From Christensenella sp. UBA3792 (GTDB taxonomy: Bacteria; Bacillota; Clostridia; Christensenellales; CAG-138), in NCBI GenBank assembly GCA_002369195.1, contig DFEW01000002.1:21897-39820 (forward strand): DNA of 17,924 nucleotides. Reading direction: 5' to 3'. Below, one piece after another: positions 1-7,851 of this stretch. Under the pieces are notes generated by a model that worked only from the letters and a program-made list of their open reading frames with translations, did not search any database and was not told the DNA's origin. A program made the translations under genes and the position numbers. The first letter of the stretch is position 1. Each line of letters starts with the position of its first letter.

Positions 1-1043
1 GAGAACTGGTGCGGATAGCGGTGCAGCATGTATTCCTGCAGACCGCACTTTTCCATCGTATCGACGATGTATTCGCGCAGCTTCGCCGAGCCGTGCTTGA
101 AGAACTTGTGCGTGACAAGACCTTCTTCGATGATCTGACCGACCGTGAAACGCGGATTCAAGCTGGAGTACGGATCCTGGAAGATGATCTGCAGGTCCTT
201 TCTGAGACCGCGCATTTCCGCATAGGTCAGACGTGCGAGGTCGATGCCGTTGTCGCGCATCGCTTCATACTTATCGAACTCCGGATCGCCCGCGTACTTC
301 GCCTTGACCGCATCCAGTTTCGCCTGAATGCCGTCGATCTTGGCGTTCATCTGCGCGAGTTCTTCGTCGGTCTTCTTGAGCTGTTCTTCGACGCGTGCCT
401 TCTTGCTCTTGAGCGATTCGACCTTGCCGGGCTTCGCATCGTTGATCGCATACTCGAGATGCTCGAAGTTGACCTGCTGCGACTTGCGGCGGTCCGTAAT
501 GACCTTGCGCTTTTTATCCTCGTTGTAGATTTCCAGCATGAGGCGGAGCGCTTCCGGATCGTCCTTCGCAAAGAAACCGCCGATGATCTTGACGATGTTG
601 CTCAGATGGGTCTGCTCCTCGCATCTTGCGATGTTGCATTCCTGCAGCAGGTAGGAGTCCGCATGGTCCTCGCCGCCTGCCTCATCGACCTTCTTCTGCC
701 ATTCGACCGCCTTCTCATGCGCCTTCTGGAGTCTTGCGCGGTACTTACCGACGTTGCGGATCGTGTCGCTCACATACTTCGGCGTCAGCTCGTCGATGGT
801 GGTGCCGTAATACAGCGTGCAGCCCGCCGTCTGCGGATAGAGCTGCAGCAGAACGCGGCCGAGCGTCGACTTTCCGCAGCCGGATTCGCCGACGATACCG
901 AGCGTTTCGCCCTCGTAAATGTCGATCGTGATGTCCTCGTTCGCACGAACGTAAAGACGCTTCTTCTGGAAGATGGAGGACTTCGCAACCGGGAAGTACT
1001 TTTTCAGATTAGTGATTGACAGTAATTTTTTTGTGTTCGGCAC
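1..1043 (-). CDS. oppF: Oligopeptide ABC transporter ATP-binding subunit OppF, partial (3' end outside window)
   Basis: This is the second ATPase of the peptide importer and acts on the cytoplasmic face with OppD. The frame gives 347 residues before the edge, which cuts just before the expected SGGQ signature (the last residues are YPHQF). Walker A is GESGCGKST at 52-60. The Q-loop reads IIFQDPYSSLNPR, with Gln at 289. In ordinary OppF these motifs lie about 45-50 residues apart; here they are about 230 apart. The extra stretch, about residues 88-275, is charged, and 205-250 is rich in Lys/Glu/Ala in a coiled-coil style. I chose GTG at 1043 because AAGGAGG lies 9 bases upstream and because this gives the usual LLSITNLKKYFPV start. 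The gene overlaps the end of oppD by 35 bases. The frame is open throughout, so the insertion is not a frameshift artefact. The family call is firm; the role of the insertion is unknown. Confidence 0.93.
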   Translation of the reverse strand, partial: MPNTKKLLSITNLKKYFPVAKSSIFQKKRLYVRANEDITIDIYEGETLGIVGESGCGKSTLGRVLLQLYPQTAGCTLYYGTTIDELTPKYVSDTIRNVGKYRARLQKAHEKAVEWQKKVDEAGGEDHADSYLLQECNIARCEEQTHLSNIVKIIGGFFAKDDPEALRLMLEIYNEDKKRKVITDRRKSQQVNFEHLEYAINDAKPGKVESLKSKKARVEEQLKKTDEELAQMNAKIDGIQAKLDAVKAKYAGDPEFDKYEAMRDNGIDLARLTYAEMRGLRKDLQIIFQDPYSSLNPRFTVGQIIEEGLVTHKFFKHGSAKLREYIVDTMEKCGLQEYMLHRYPHQF

Positions 1044-2025
1044 TGTTCCGTTCCTCCTTGTTCGGATAGAAGCATCTGATCTTCTGGTTCGGTTTCACAT
1101 TCACGAGCTCCGGCTCCTCATCGACACACTTCTGCGTGCAGTACTTGCAGCGCGGTCCGAATTTGCATCCCTTCGGCAGCGCAAGCGGGTGCGGAACGAC
1201 GCCGGGAATCGGGTCGAGACGGTCGCTCTCGTTTTCGAGACGCGGGATGGAAAGCATCAGACCTTCGGTGTAGGGGTGGCTGAACTCGCCGCTGCCCTGG
1301 AAGATGACGTCGACCGGCGCATGCTCGACGACCTGCCCGCAGTACATGACCGCAACGTCGTCCGCCATTTCGTTGATGACGCCGAGGTCGTGCGTGATGA
1401 AGATGATCGCCGTGCCGGTGGACGCCTTCAGGTCGTTCATCAGCTTCAGAATCTGCGCCTGAATCGTAACGTCCAGAGCGGTCGTCGGTTCGTCCGCGAT
1501 GAGGATCTTCGGCTTACAGGCAAGCGCCATTGCGATCATAACGCGCTGACGCATGCCGCCGGAGAGCTGGTGCGGATACTGCTTGATGACGACTTCCGGA
1601 TTCGGGATCTGTACGTCGTACAGCATCTGCAACGCATGCTCGTGCGCTTCCTTCTTGTTCATGCCCTGGTGGATCATGAACGGCTCGGAGAGCTGCCTGT
1701 CAACGGAGAAGACCGGGTTCAGCGAGGTCATCGGCTCCTGGAAGATGACGGAGATATCGTTGCCGCGGATGTCGTACATCTGCTTCAGCGTGAACTTCGT
1801 GAGGTCTTTGCCCTCCAGCAGGATTTCGCCGCTGTCGATATAGCCGTTGCCGTCGAGCAGCTGCAGGATGCTCATGGCCGAAACGGACTTGCCGGAACCG
1901 GACTCACCGACGATGCCGATGGTCTTGCCGGCTTCCAATTCGTAGGAAACGTCGTTGACGGCCTTGACAATACCTTTCTTTGTCGTAAAGAAGGTGTGAA
2001 GATGTTTAACTTCCAACAAAGGCAT
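1009..2025 (-). CDS. oppD: Oligopeptide ABC transporter ATP-binding subunit OppD
   Basis: This is the first ATPase of the peptide importer; it pairs with OppF to drive uptake. At 338 residues it has the normal family length and, unlike OppF, no insertion. Motifs in order: Walker A GESGSGKS at 40-47, Q-loop Gln96 in VIFQEP, signature LSGGM at 154-158, Walker B ILIADEP with Glu179, and switch His212 in ITHD. The C-terminal oligopeptide-transporter extension has the cysteine cluster Cys287, Cys293, Cys296 and Cys300, of the kind that binds an iron-sulfur cluster in some family members (family knowledge, not shown here). The ATG at 2025 has AAAGGAGG upstream overlapping the oppC stop; the gap to oppC is 15 bases. 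Confidence 0.97.
   Translation of the reverse strand: MPLLEVKHLHTFFTTKKGIVKAVNDVSYELEAGKTIGIVGESGSGKSVSAMSILQLLDGNGYIDSGEILLEGKDLTKFTLKQMYDIRGNDISVIFQEPMTSLNPVFSVDRQLSEPFMIHQGMNKKEAHEHALQMLYDVQIPNPEVVIKQYPHQLSGGMRQRVMIAMALACKPKILIADEPTTALDVTIQAQILKLMNDLKASTGTAIIFITHDLGVINEMADDVAVMYCGQVVEHAPVDVIFQGSGEFSHPYTEGLMLSIPRLENESDRLDPIPGVVPHPLALPKGCKFGPRCKYCTQKCVDEEPELVNVKPNQKIRCFYPNKEERNSAEHKKITVNH
1053..1059 (-). promoter_or_regulatory. Ribosome binding site for oppF inside oppD
   Basis: AAGGAGG on the minus strand lies within the last codons of oppD, 9 bases before the GTG at 1043. It decides the oppF start and suggests that translation of the two ATPases is linked, which would help equal production. 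Confidence 0.8.
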
Positions 2026-2040
2026 AGCTCTTTTCCTCCT

Positions 2041-4017
2041 TTACTTATCGTTCGTGGACTTCGGGTCCATAACGTCGCGCAGCGTGTCGCCGATCGTGTT
2101 GATGCAGATCGTCGTGAAGATCAGGATCGCAGAGGTGAATACCCACTGCCACCAGAAGTTGATTGCTGCGGTTGCGTTGCTCGCGCGGGACAGCATGTTG
2201 CCCCAGCTCGGCTGCGGGTAGTTGACACCGAAACCGAGGAAGGAGAGCGACGTTTCCGTCTGCATGGATGCCGCGAAGCTCAGTGTCATGTTGACCAGGA
2301 TAACCGAGATGATGTTCGGCAGGATGTGCTTGAACGCGATTCTCGTTTCCTTGACGCCCATCGCCTGCGCCGCGGTGACATACTCGGATTCACGGGCGAC
2401 CAGAACCTGCGCACGGGTGATGTACGCAAATCCGGGCCAGCCGAGGACGCCGAGGATGACCATGATCATGTACAGTCTCTGGTCGGTCGTCATCGAGACC
2501 TGCGCGAGCAGGGAGCTCAGAATCAGCATGAACGGATACAGCGGGATGGAGCTGAACACCTCAGCGACACGCATGAGGAAGATATCGACCCAGCCGCCGA
2601 GGAAGCCCGCCATCAGACCGATCGAGACGCCGATGATGATCTCGATGATAACGGCGATCGCTCCGACCGTCATCGTAATGCGGCCGCCCGCGACAACGCG
2701 CTCTGCGATGTTCGCGCCGCGGTCATCGGTGCCGAACAGGTATCCCTTGAGACCCCAGTTATTCAGCAGCTTGCCCTCGCCGTCCACAGCATAGCTCTGG
2801 AACGCGCCGGCATACAGCTTCTTCGCGCCGTTCACAACGGGCGCTTCCGCCTGATAGTAATGGTCGCCGCCGAACGAATAGACGTGACCGAGGTTGGTGA
2901 GACCGGAGTAATGATACGCGCCCGCCTCGATATCGACGAAGTATTCGCCCGCCGCGAGGTCCGGTACTTCGACGTTATCGTACTGGAAGTCGCCCGTCAG
3001 CGCGACGGTGCCGTCGTCCAGAAGCAAGCAGACATTGATCGTGGTTGCACGGATCTCGAGGATCTTTCTGCCGTTGAGGAATTCCTTCATCTTGACGGCT
3101 TTGCTTCCGTAGATCTTCGTGCGGACCATGTCGTACAGGCCCTTCTTGCCGGTGACGACGCTCGATTGACGGCTGTCGAGACCGACGACGTTGTTCAGCG
3201 TAAAGTCGATATCGAGGATGTTCGTTCTTCCGATGAACGAATCCAGGTTCGCGTACGCCTGCTTGTTGCCCCAGATATAGAGCGTGCCGTCGTCCATCAG
3301 GATCGCGGACGCCTGGAAGCCGGCCGCAACCTTCTTGATGTGCGATACGTCGAGTTCGCCGTTGCGGACGATCTCCGGAACCGGCTCAAGGTTCGGGTTG
3401 GCAAGAACTGCTTCGGTTGCTTCGAATTGGCCGAAACGGTTGCTGCCCCAGCCGTAGAACTTGCCGTCCTCGCCGATCGCGATGACATGGTCCTGACCGG
3501 CTGCGACGTATGCAATCTTGGCATTCTTGACTTCTTCCGGAATGTCCATAACATTCAGACCGGTTGCGCCGAGCTTTCCGATACCCCAGATATAGACCTT
3601 GCCGTCATTGGAAAGACCAACCGAGAAGCTGCCGTAGCTGTCGATCATCTTGATATTGTTCTTGAGTTCCTTCGGAACCTTCATCAGCGACATTGTAGGC
3701 GGAAGGTCCTTCTGGGTCGTCTCTGTGAACGCGTCATAATACTTGGTCATGAAGTGCGGCATGATGAACACGACCGCGAACATGATCAGAACAACGACGA
3801 CGGACAGAACCGCGAATTTGCGCTCCATGAAGCGGTTGAAGATCTGTCTGCCGGGGCTGACGATCAGCTCGGAGTCGTCGGGAACGCCGTTCTTATAGAC
3901 GACTTCCTTTCTCTCGCGCTTGCCGAACCACTTCTCCTCATACTTCTGACCCATCAGGCCGCGAACCGTCCAGCGAAGGAGTTTCCGGAAGATATTTTCT
4001 TTCTTTTTCTTTTCCAT
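2041..4017 (-). CDS. oppC: Oligopeptide ABC transporter permease OppC with inserted RCC1-like beta-propeller
   Basis: This is one of the two membrane permeases of the peptide importer. Normal OppC is about 300 residues; this one is 658. Residues 1-66 are cytoplasmic and basic, and the first membrane helix is about 68-86. The canonical permease resumes at FGTDDRG (428-434), followed by helices from about 448 and the cytoplasmic EAA loop at about 545-568 that contacts an ATPase. Between them, about 110-425, are RCC1-type repeats with the pattern A-G-x-x-x-x-x-x-x-x-x-DG-x-x-Y-x-W-G: SNDGKVYIWG (136-145), EDGKFYGWG (183-191) and MDDGTLYIWG (241-250). Weaker copies begin near 277, 320, 363 and 401, so seven blades can be counted. 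By the usual topology this loop is outside the membrane, facing OppA. The ATG at 4017 has AAGGAGG upstream overlapping the oppB stop. The frame is open throughout and both halves lie in one ORF, so this is a real in-frame insertion. Confidence 0.95.
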   Translation of the reverse strand: MEKKKKENIFRKLLRWTVRGLMGQKYEEKWFGKRERKEVVYKNGVPDDSELIVSPGRQIFNRFMERKFAVLSVVVVLIMFAVVFIMPHFMTKYYDAFTETTQKDLPPTMSLMKVPKELKNNIKMIDSYGSFSVGLSNDGKVYIWGIGKLGATGLNVMDIPEEVKNAKIAYVAAGQDHVIAIGEDGKFYGWGSNRFGQFEATEAVLANPNLEPVPEIVRNGELDVSHIKKVAAGFQASAILMDDGTLYIWGNKQAYANLDSFIGRTNILDIDFTLNNVVGLDSRQSSVVTGKKGLYDMVRTKIYGSKAVKMKEFLNGRKILEIRATTINVCLLLDDGTVALTGDFQYDNVEVPDLAAGEYFVDIEAGAYHYSGLTNLGHVYSFGGDHYYQAEAPVVNGAKKLYAGAFQSYAVDGEGKLLNNWGLKGYLFGTDDRGANIAERVVAGGRITMTVGAIAVIIEIIIGVSIGLMAGFLGGWVDIFLMRVAEVFSSIPLYPFMLILSSLLAQVSMTTDQRLYMIMVILGVLGWPGFAYITRAQVLVARESEYVTAAQAMGVKETRIAFKHILPNIISVILVNMTLSFAASMQTETSLSFLGFGVNYPQPSWGNMLSRASNATAAINFWWQWVFTSAILIFTTICINTIGDTLRDVMDPKSTNDK

Positions 4018-4029
4018 GATGCTCCCTCC

Positions 4030-5070
4030 TTACTTGCTGATACGGACACGCGGGTCGACAATACCATAGGTAAGGTCGATGACGAGGTTGCTGAACAGAC
4101 CGAGGAAGGTATAGATAACCTCGAGGAACATGATCATATCATAGTCCGCCGTTCTCGTTGCGTTCAGGAACAGAAGACCCATGCCCTTGAACCCGAACAT
4201 CGTTTCGAGGATCATCGCGCCGGAGATCGTTCCGAAGAAGCCGCCGATGATGATGGAAACCATCGGGACCAAAGCGTTGCGCCATGCATGGCTGTAAATA
4301 ACGGTCTTCTCGGTCAAGCCCTTTGCACGCGCGGTGCGGATGCAGTCCAGACTCAGCGCATCGATCATGGACGCGCGGCAGATACGGGTGATGGATGCCA
4401 GAGAGCCGAACGTCAGGCAGATCGTCGGCAGGGTCACGTGCCAGAGCACGTCAACCGCATTTCTCCAGCCCGTATAGGTGCTGCCGGGCGTCTTCATGCC
4501 GCTGACCGGGAACAGGTGCAGAATCGAGCAGAAGAACACGATGAATACGATGTAAATAATGAAACTCGGCGTTGAAAAACCGATCAGCGTGAAGAACTGT
4601 GTGAAGCGGTCAAACCGACTGTTCTTTTTGACTGCGCACTTGATGCCGAGCGGGATCGTCACGCCGAGAACCGCGATCTCGGTAATGACGCCGATCAGGA
4701 ACGAGTTTCTCATGTGAGAAGGTACGACCTTGACAACCGGAAGGTTATAGTCGTACGAAAAACCGAAATTCCCCTCAAAAATGCCGTTGAACTCTCCGTT
4801 GTAATACGGATAGAGACCGAGCCATCTCAAATACAGTACCAGCTTATTATCGGTATCGGTGCCGTATAAGCGCTTGTACCTCAGATAGAGCTCTTCAAAT
4901 TTTGTTGCTCTCTCCTCCTCCGACAGATTCTTCATCGTCTGTACCTCGTTGTGCGCATCCGTGTATGCACGGTTTGCGGGCATCAGCTGATACAGCATGA
5001 ACAGAATGAAGGTGAGCAGAAAGAACACGAAGATCATGTACAACAATCTCTTGGCAATGTATCTTCCCAT
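4030..5070 (-). CDS. oppB: Oligopeptide ABC transporter permease OppB
   Basis: This is the second permease of the importer, forming the channel with OppC. Its 346 residues are slightly more than the usual 310-330. The first helix is about residues 10-30. A periplasmic-side loop of about 80 residues ends in the usual YLRWLG and GNFGFSY elements, followed by five more helices. The EAA loop at 242-271 (DCIRTARAKGL, then HAWRNALVP) contacts an ATPase, and the C-terminus YGIVDPRVRI is typical of OppB/DppB. The first loop is modestly extended by a charged helix, far less than in OppC. The ATG at 5070 is preceded by AAAGGAGC. The gap to oppC is only 12 bases, so the two permeases are surely co-transcribed. 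Confidence 0.96.
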   Translation of the reverse strand: MGRYIAKRLLYMIFVFFLLTFILFMLYQLMPANRAYTDAHNEVQTMKNLSEEERATKFEELYLRYKRLYGTDTDNKLVLYLRWLGLYPYYNGEFNGIFEGNFGFSYDYNLPVVKVVPSHMRNSFLIGVITEIAVLGVTIPLGIKCAVKKNSRFDRFTQFFTLIGFSTPSFIIYIVFIVFFCSILHLFPVSGMKTPGSTYTGWRNAVDVLWHVTLPTICLTFGSLASITRICRASMIDALSLDCIRTARAKGLTEKTVIYSHAWRNALVPMVSIIIGGFFGTISGAMILETMFGFKGMGLLFLNATRTADYDMIMFLEVIYTFLGLFSNLVIDLTYGIVDPRVRISK

Positions 5071-5104
5071 AGGATGCTCCTTTGCTTCGTGGGTTTATCG
5101 AAAC

Positions 5105-5138
5105 AAGCATTCTCCCCCCAATGAACGGCTGAATGCTT
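5105..5138. repeat. 8-bp inverted repeat upstream of oppB
   Basis: AAGCATTC (5105-5112) and GAATGCTT (5131-5138) flank an 18-base spacer, between the oppA terminator and the oppB start. It could be an operator or a stem at the 5' end of the oppBCDF message. I see no convincing promoter here, so oppBCDF probably depends on readthrough from oppA. Chance occurrence is possible. Confidence 0.35.
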
Positions 5139-5171
5139 ATTGCTTTCGGACGGATTGGATCTTTATTTGAA

Positions 5172-5205
5172 AGAAAAGCATCCGGCGGCGGTCGCCGCCG
5201 GATGC
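5172..5205 (-). terminator. Intrinsic terminator after oppA, before oppB
   Basis: A perfect 12-bp stem, GCATCCGGCGGC (5178-5189) with GCCGCCGGATGC (5194-5205), has a 4-base loop. On the minus strand it is followed by TTTTCT. It sits about 45 bases past the oppA stop. Partial termination here would give more of the binding lipoprotein than of the permease and ATPase subunits, a common arrangement in Opp loci. Confidence 0.85.
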
Positions 5206-5248
5206 GGGTTTTGACTGAATTTACAGTCGATGATCGATCTTGCGGAAA

Positions 5249-7579
5249 TTAGCTGAGCCAGCAGATATCCGCGGTGTCCTTGATGTAGTACTGAGAGTAG
5301 TCATCATACAGGGACGGATCGATCGTCATGTTCCAGGAGTAATCGTAAGCCGCGCTGTTGAAGCCGGTTGCGAAGTTGAACGCGCAGTAGAGCGGGGTGC
5401 CGGCATAGAAGCCGTATGCTGCCTGCTGATAGAGCTCGTCAAGCATCGGAGCGAAGTCGCCGAGGGTGTTGTAAACGACCATGCCGACTCTCGCAACGTT
5501 TGCATTCTCACGGAAGCCGGTCTGGAGCAGGTCGGTGAACTCGTTCGGCGTGGTGCCGTACCAGTTGATGACGAGCGGCATCAGATATACGCCGTTGACT
5601 TCCTCTACTTTGTACGCGTTATCAACCGAGTGATAACCCTTGTCCTTCTCGTCGATGGCATCTGCCGGAATCGCCTTATAGCGGACGCCGCCGACGGTCT
5701 CGTCATAGCGGGTGCCGTCTGCATTCCATACCCAGCCATCCTCTTCGAGGACTGCGATTGCTGCGTCTGCGCTGGTCGCATAGCTGTCGAGGAGCATGCC
5801 CTGCGCAACAGCCGCCTTGTACATCCAGGAACCGGTGTAGTACGGGCCGTCAACAACGCCGCCGTAACCGCCGGTGAAGTCCTTCGCGAACTGTGCACGA
5901 TCCATGCAGAGAGCGATCGCCGCACGGACGGAACGGAACTGAGCAGGACCGAAGTCGTTACGGAAGCCGAGCTTGCCGTAACCTGCACGGCTGTAGTGCG
6001 TGTAGACATACGCGCCGTTGGATGCGTCAGCCGCCTTCAGAGCGTTGTCGGTGTCAGCACCGCCGGTGATTGCTGCGATAACGTCAAGACCGCCGGCCTT
6101 GAAGTCTTCGAGCTGGGTGTCGGAGACGATCTTTCTGTAGATGACCTTGCCGATGCCCGGCTTTGCGCCTTCGTAGTTGCCCTTGAAGTACTCGTTCTTC
6201 ACGAGGACCGCGGTGGAGTCGGTGTTGTCGAACGACTCAACGCAGTACGGGCCGGACCACGGATATGCCGCATAGTTTTCTGCAGAGGTGTCGGTGCAGA
6301 GGGTCTTGATCTTCGCAGCCTGCAGGTACTTGCCTTCGCCGTCCTTTGCATAGAACTCGTCGGACAGGTAGCAGCCGTTGCCGTCGTCCTTGATCTCAAC
6401 GCCTTCGCCGAGCCATGCTGCCGCATAGTTCGCGGAGAAGCCGCCGTAGCTGATCTTATAGAAGTAGTTCGCATAGTCCTTAACGATGGTGACTGCAAAG
6501 GTGTAGTCATCGATCAGGCGCAGACCGGAGAGCTCCTTCGTGCCTTCTTCGCTGCCGGGGCCGGTGTACTTTTCATATGCACCCTTCCAGCCAGCGATGG
6601 TCTGGTAGTTAGCCGCACGGCCGGATGCTTCGGTTGCAACCGGGGATGCGAATGCCATGGCGAACGCGAGGTAGTCCTTCGCGGTGACAGGGCTGCCGTC
6701 GGAGAAGAGCAGGTCGTTCTTGATCTTGATCGTGTAGGTGATGGAGCCGTCTTCGTTCTCGGTCTCTTCGTGGGATTCCACAACGGTGTCGTTCCACTCG
6801 AAGCCGCCTTCCTTGGTGGTCGCAACGGTTTCGAGACCGGTGGTCAGACCTTCGATGTCGTTATCGGAAGAACCCGGAGAGCTCTTGCCGAACGTTGCAT
6901 AGCGGAACTGGCCGGAAAGCTCAGTGCTGCTGCCCATGATGATGTCATCGGTGGGCTTCTCGGAAGTCCAGTCGATCAGCGCGTTCGCAACGCTCCAGAA
7001 CGGGTTGGTCGGATGCTCTTCAACGCCCTTGATCTGTGCGTTGTAGAGATCGTAGTACTCGTTGCTGTACAGCGGGACTTCGGGAAGCAGGTAGTTCCAA
7101 CGGGTGATGTACAATCTCCACCATGCCGCATACACGTCATCCTCGGTCGGATACGTTGCGGTCGGCGTGCAGTTGTAAACCATCGCCATCGAAAGGAAGT
7201 CGAGGCCGAGCATATGCTCTTCGCCGTTCACGGTGACATACGCGAAGCCTTCATCGTCTTCGGTAATCTCGTCGATGGTGAAGTCCGGATGCTCTGCAGA
7301 ATAGACTTCATACAGGGACTGATAGTCCTTGCCGTATTCCTTGCTGCCGAGGGTCATCACGTCGAACTCATCCTGCCATTTGACGATGTCTGCAGAGACA
7401 TTCTGGGGCAGTTCGGGTTCGGGTTCCGGCGTCTCGTCAACGGGAGCGGGCTCGTCGGGCTTTGCTGTCGGCTGCTCTGCGGGCTTCTCGGTCGGATTTG
7501 CCGGCTGCGGGTTCGTGGTGCAGCCAACGATCGCGAGGACCATGAGCAGTGCGAGCAACAATGCTGTTACCTTCTTCAT
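5249..7579 (-). CDS. oppA: Oligopeptide-binding lipoprotein OppA (family 5), apparently circularly permuted
   Basis: This is the extracytoplasmic substrate-binding lipoprotein of the importer. Residues 1-19 are a signal peptide with lipobox AIVGC (Cys20), then a Pro/Glu-rich linker to about 58. The family-5 fold is clear from about 211 (DIIMGSSTELSG), through the conserved LLFSDGSPVTAKDYL (290-304), to the end. The order of parts is odd. Residues about 63-207, including LLPEVPLYSNEYYDLYN (164-180) and the NPFWSVANALIDW stretch (192-204), resemble the segment that normally closes the C-terminus of these proteins. The actual C-terminus stops early, at ADICWLS, where that segment would normally follow. 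The protein has 776 residues, longer than the usual 520-620. The start has TAGGAGG upstream. The binding-protein call is firm; the permutation is my reading from motif order. The ligand cannot be told from sequence. Confidence 0.94.
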   Translation of the reverse strand: MKKVTALLLALLMVLAIVGCTTNPQPANPTEKPAEQPTAKPDEPAPVDETPEPEPELPQNVSADIVKWQDEFDVMTLGSKEYGKDYQSLYEVYSAEHPDFTIDEITEDDEGFAYVTVNGEEHMLGLDFLSMAMVYNCTPTATYPTEDDVYAAWWRLYITRWNYLLPEVPLYSNEYYDLYNAQIKGVEEHPTNPFWSVANALIDWTSEKPTDDIIMGSSTELSGQFRYATFGKSSPGSSDNDIEGLTTGLETVATTKEGGFEWNDTVVESHEETENEDGSITYTIKIKNDLLFSDGSPVTAKDYLAFAMAFASPVATEASGRAANYQTIAGWKGAYEKYTGPGSEEGTKELSGLRLIDDYTFAVTIVKDYANYFYKISYGGFSANYAAAWLGEGVEIKDDGNGCYLSDEFYAKDGEGKYLQAAKIKTLCTDTSAENYAAYPWSGPYCVESFDNTDSTAVLVKNEYFKGNYEGAKPGIGKVIYRKIVSDTQLEDFKAGGLDVIAAITGGADTDNALKAADASNGAYVYTHYSRAGYGKLGFRNDFGPAQFRSVRAAIALCMDRAQFAKDFTGGYGGVVDGPYYTGSWMYKAAVAQGMLLDSYATSADAAIAVLEEDGWVWNADGTRYDETVGGVRYKAIPADAIDEKDKGYHSVDNAYKVEEVNGVYLMPLVINWYGTTPNEFTDLLQTGFRENANVARVGMVVYNTLGDFAPMLDELYQQAAYGFYAGTPLYCAFNFATGFNSAAYDYSWNMTIDPSLYDDYSQYYIKDTADICWLS

Positions 7580-7622
7580 TTTGTTTTCCTCCTAGTTTGT
7601 TTTTGTGCAGTGGTTATGTATA

Positions 7623-7637
7623 AATACTTGAAGTATT
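7623..7637. repeat. Palindrome in the oppA 5' untranslated region
   Basis: AATACTTGAAGTATT has perfect 7-bp arms around one base. It lies about 25-40 bases after the predicted oppA transcription start, a suitable place for a repressor site or a small RNA stem. The regulator is unknown. Confidence 0.45.
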
Positions 7638-7666
7638 AATACCTATCGCCTCTACATTACACATTG

Positions 7667-7695
7667 ATTATACAAACAGTTTACATTATTGTCAA
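7667..7695 (-). promoter_or_regulatory. Sigma-A promoter of oppA
   Basis: The minus strand reads TTGACA (7695-7690), 17 bases, TATAAT (7672-7667). Both hexamers match the consensus exactly, with ideal spacing. Transcription should start near 7660, giving an untranslated leader of about 80 bases. This predicts strong expression of the peptide-binding lipoprotein. Confidence 0.93.
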
Positions 7696-7851
7696 GGTGT
7701 TCCGCAAAAAAACCGCAAGATTTACGCCTTGATATTATATTATAAGGCCTCCGCATGTATGCGAATTACGCGGCCAATCGCACGTTTGTCGCCTATTATC
7801 AGCGGTTTTTCGTGTGTTCTGTTTCATTGTTTGCGAGAATATGACGTATAT

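Noticed and set aside
973..4575. Very long plus-strand open frame (1200 codons) antisense to oppF, oppD, oppC and oppB
   Set aside because: It crosses four well-supported genes, lacks a ribosome site and its translation looks like a codon-bias shadow (Arg/Asp/Val-rich, no domains). High GC at third positions explains its openness.
7623..7637. CodY box in the oppA leader
   Set aside because: AATACTTGAAGTATT matches the 15-base CodY consensus at only about half of its positions, all in the outer arms and flanks; kept only as an unnamed palindrome.
5240..7639. Plus-strand open frame of 799 codons antisense to oppA
   Set aside because: It mirrors oppA almost exactly, with no promoter, ribosome site or recognisable domain; oppA on the other strand has a lipobox, promoter and family motifs.
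7706..7730. Possible terminator for the small membrane protein gene upstream of the oppA promoter
   Set aside because: There is a run of seven Ts on the minus strand, but the stem before it is only about five pairs with a wobble, too weak to call.
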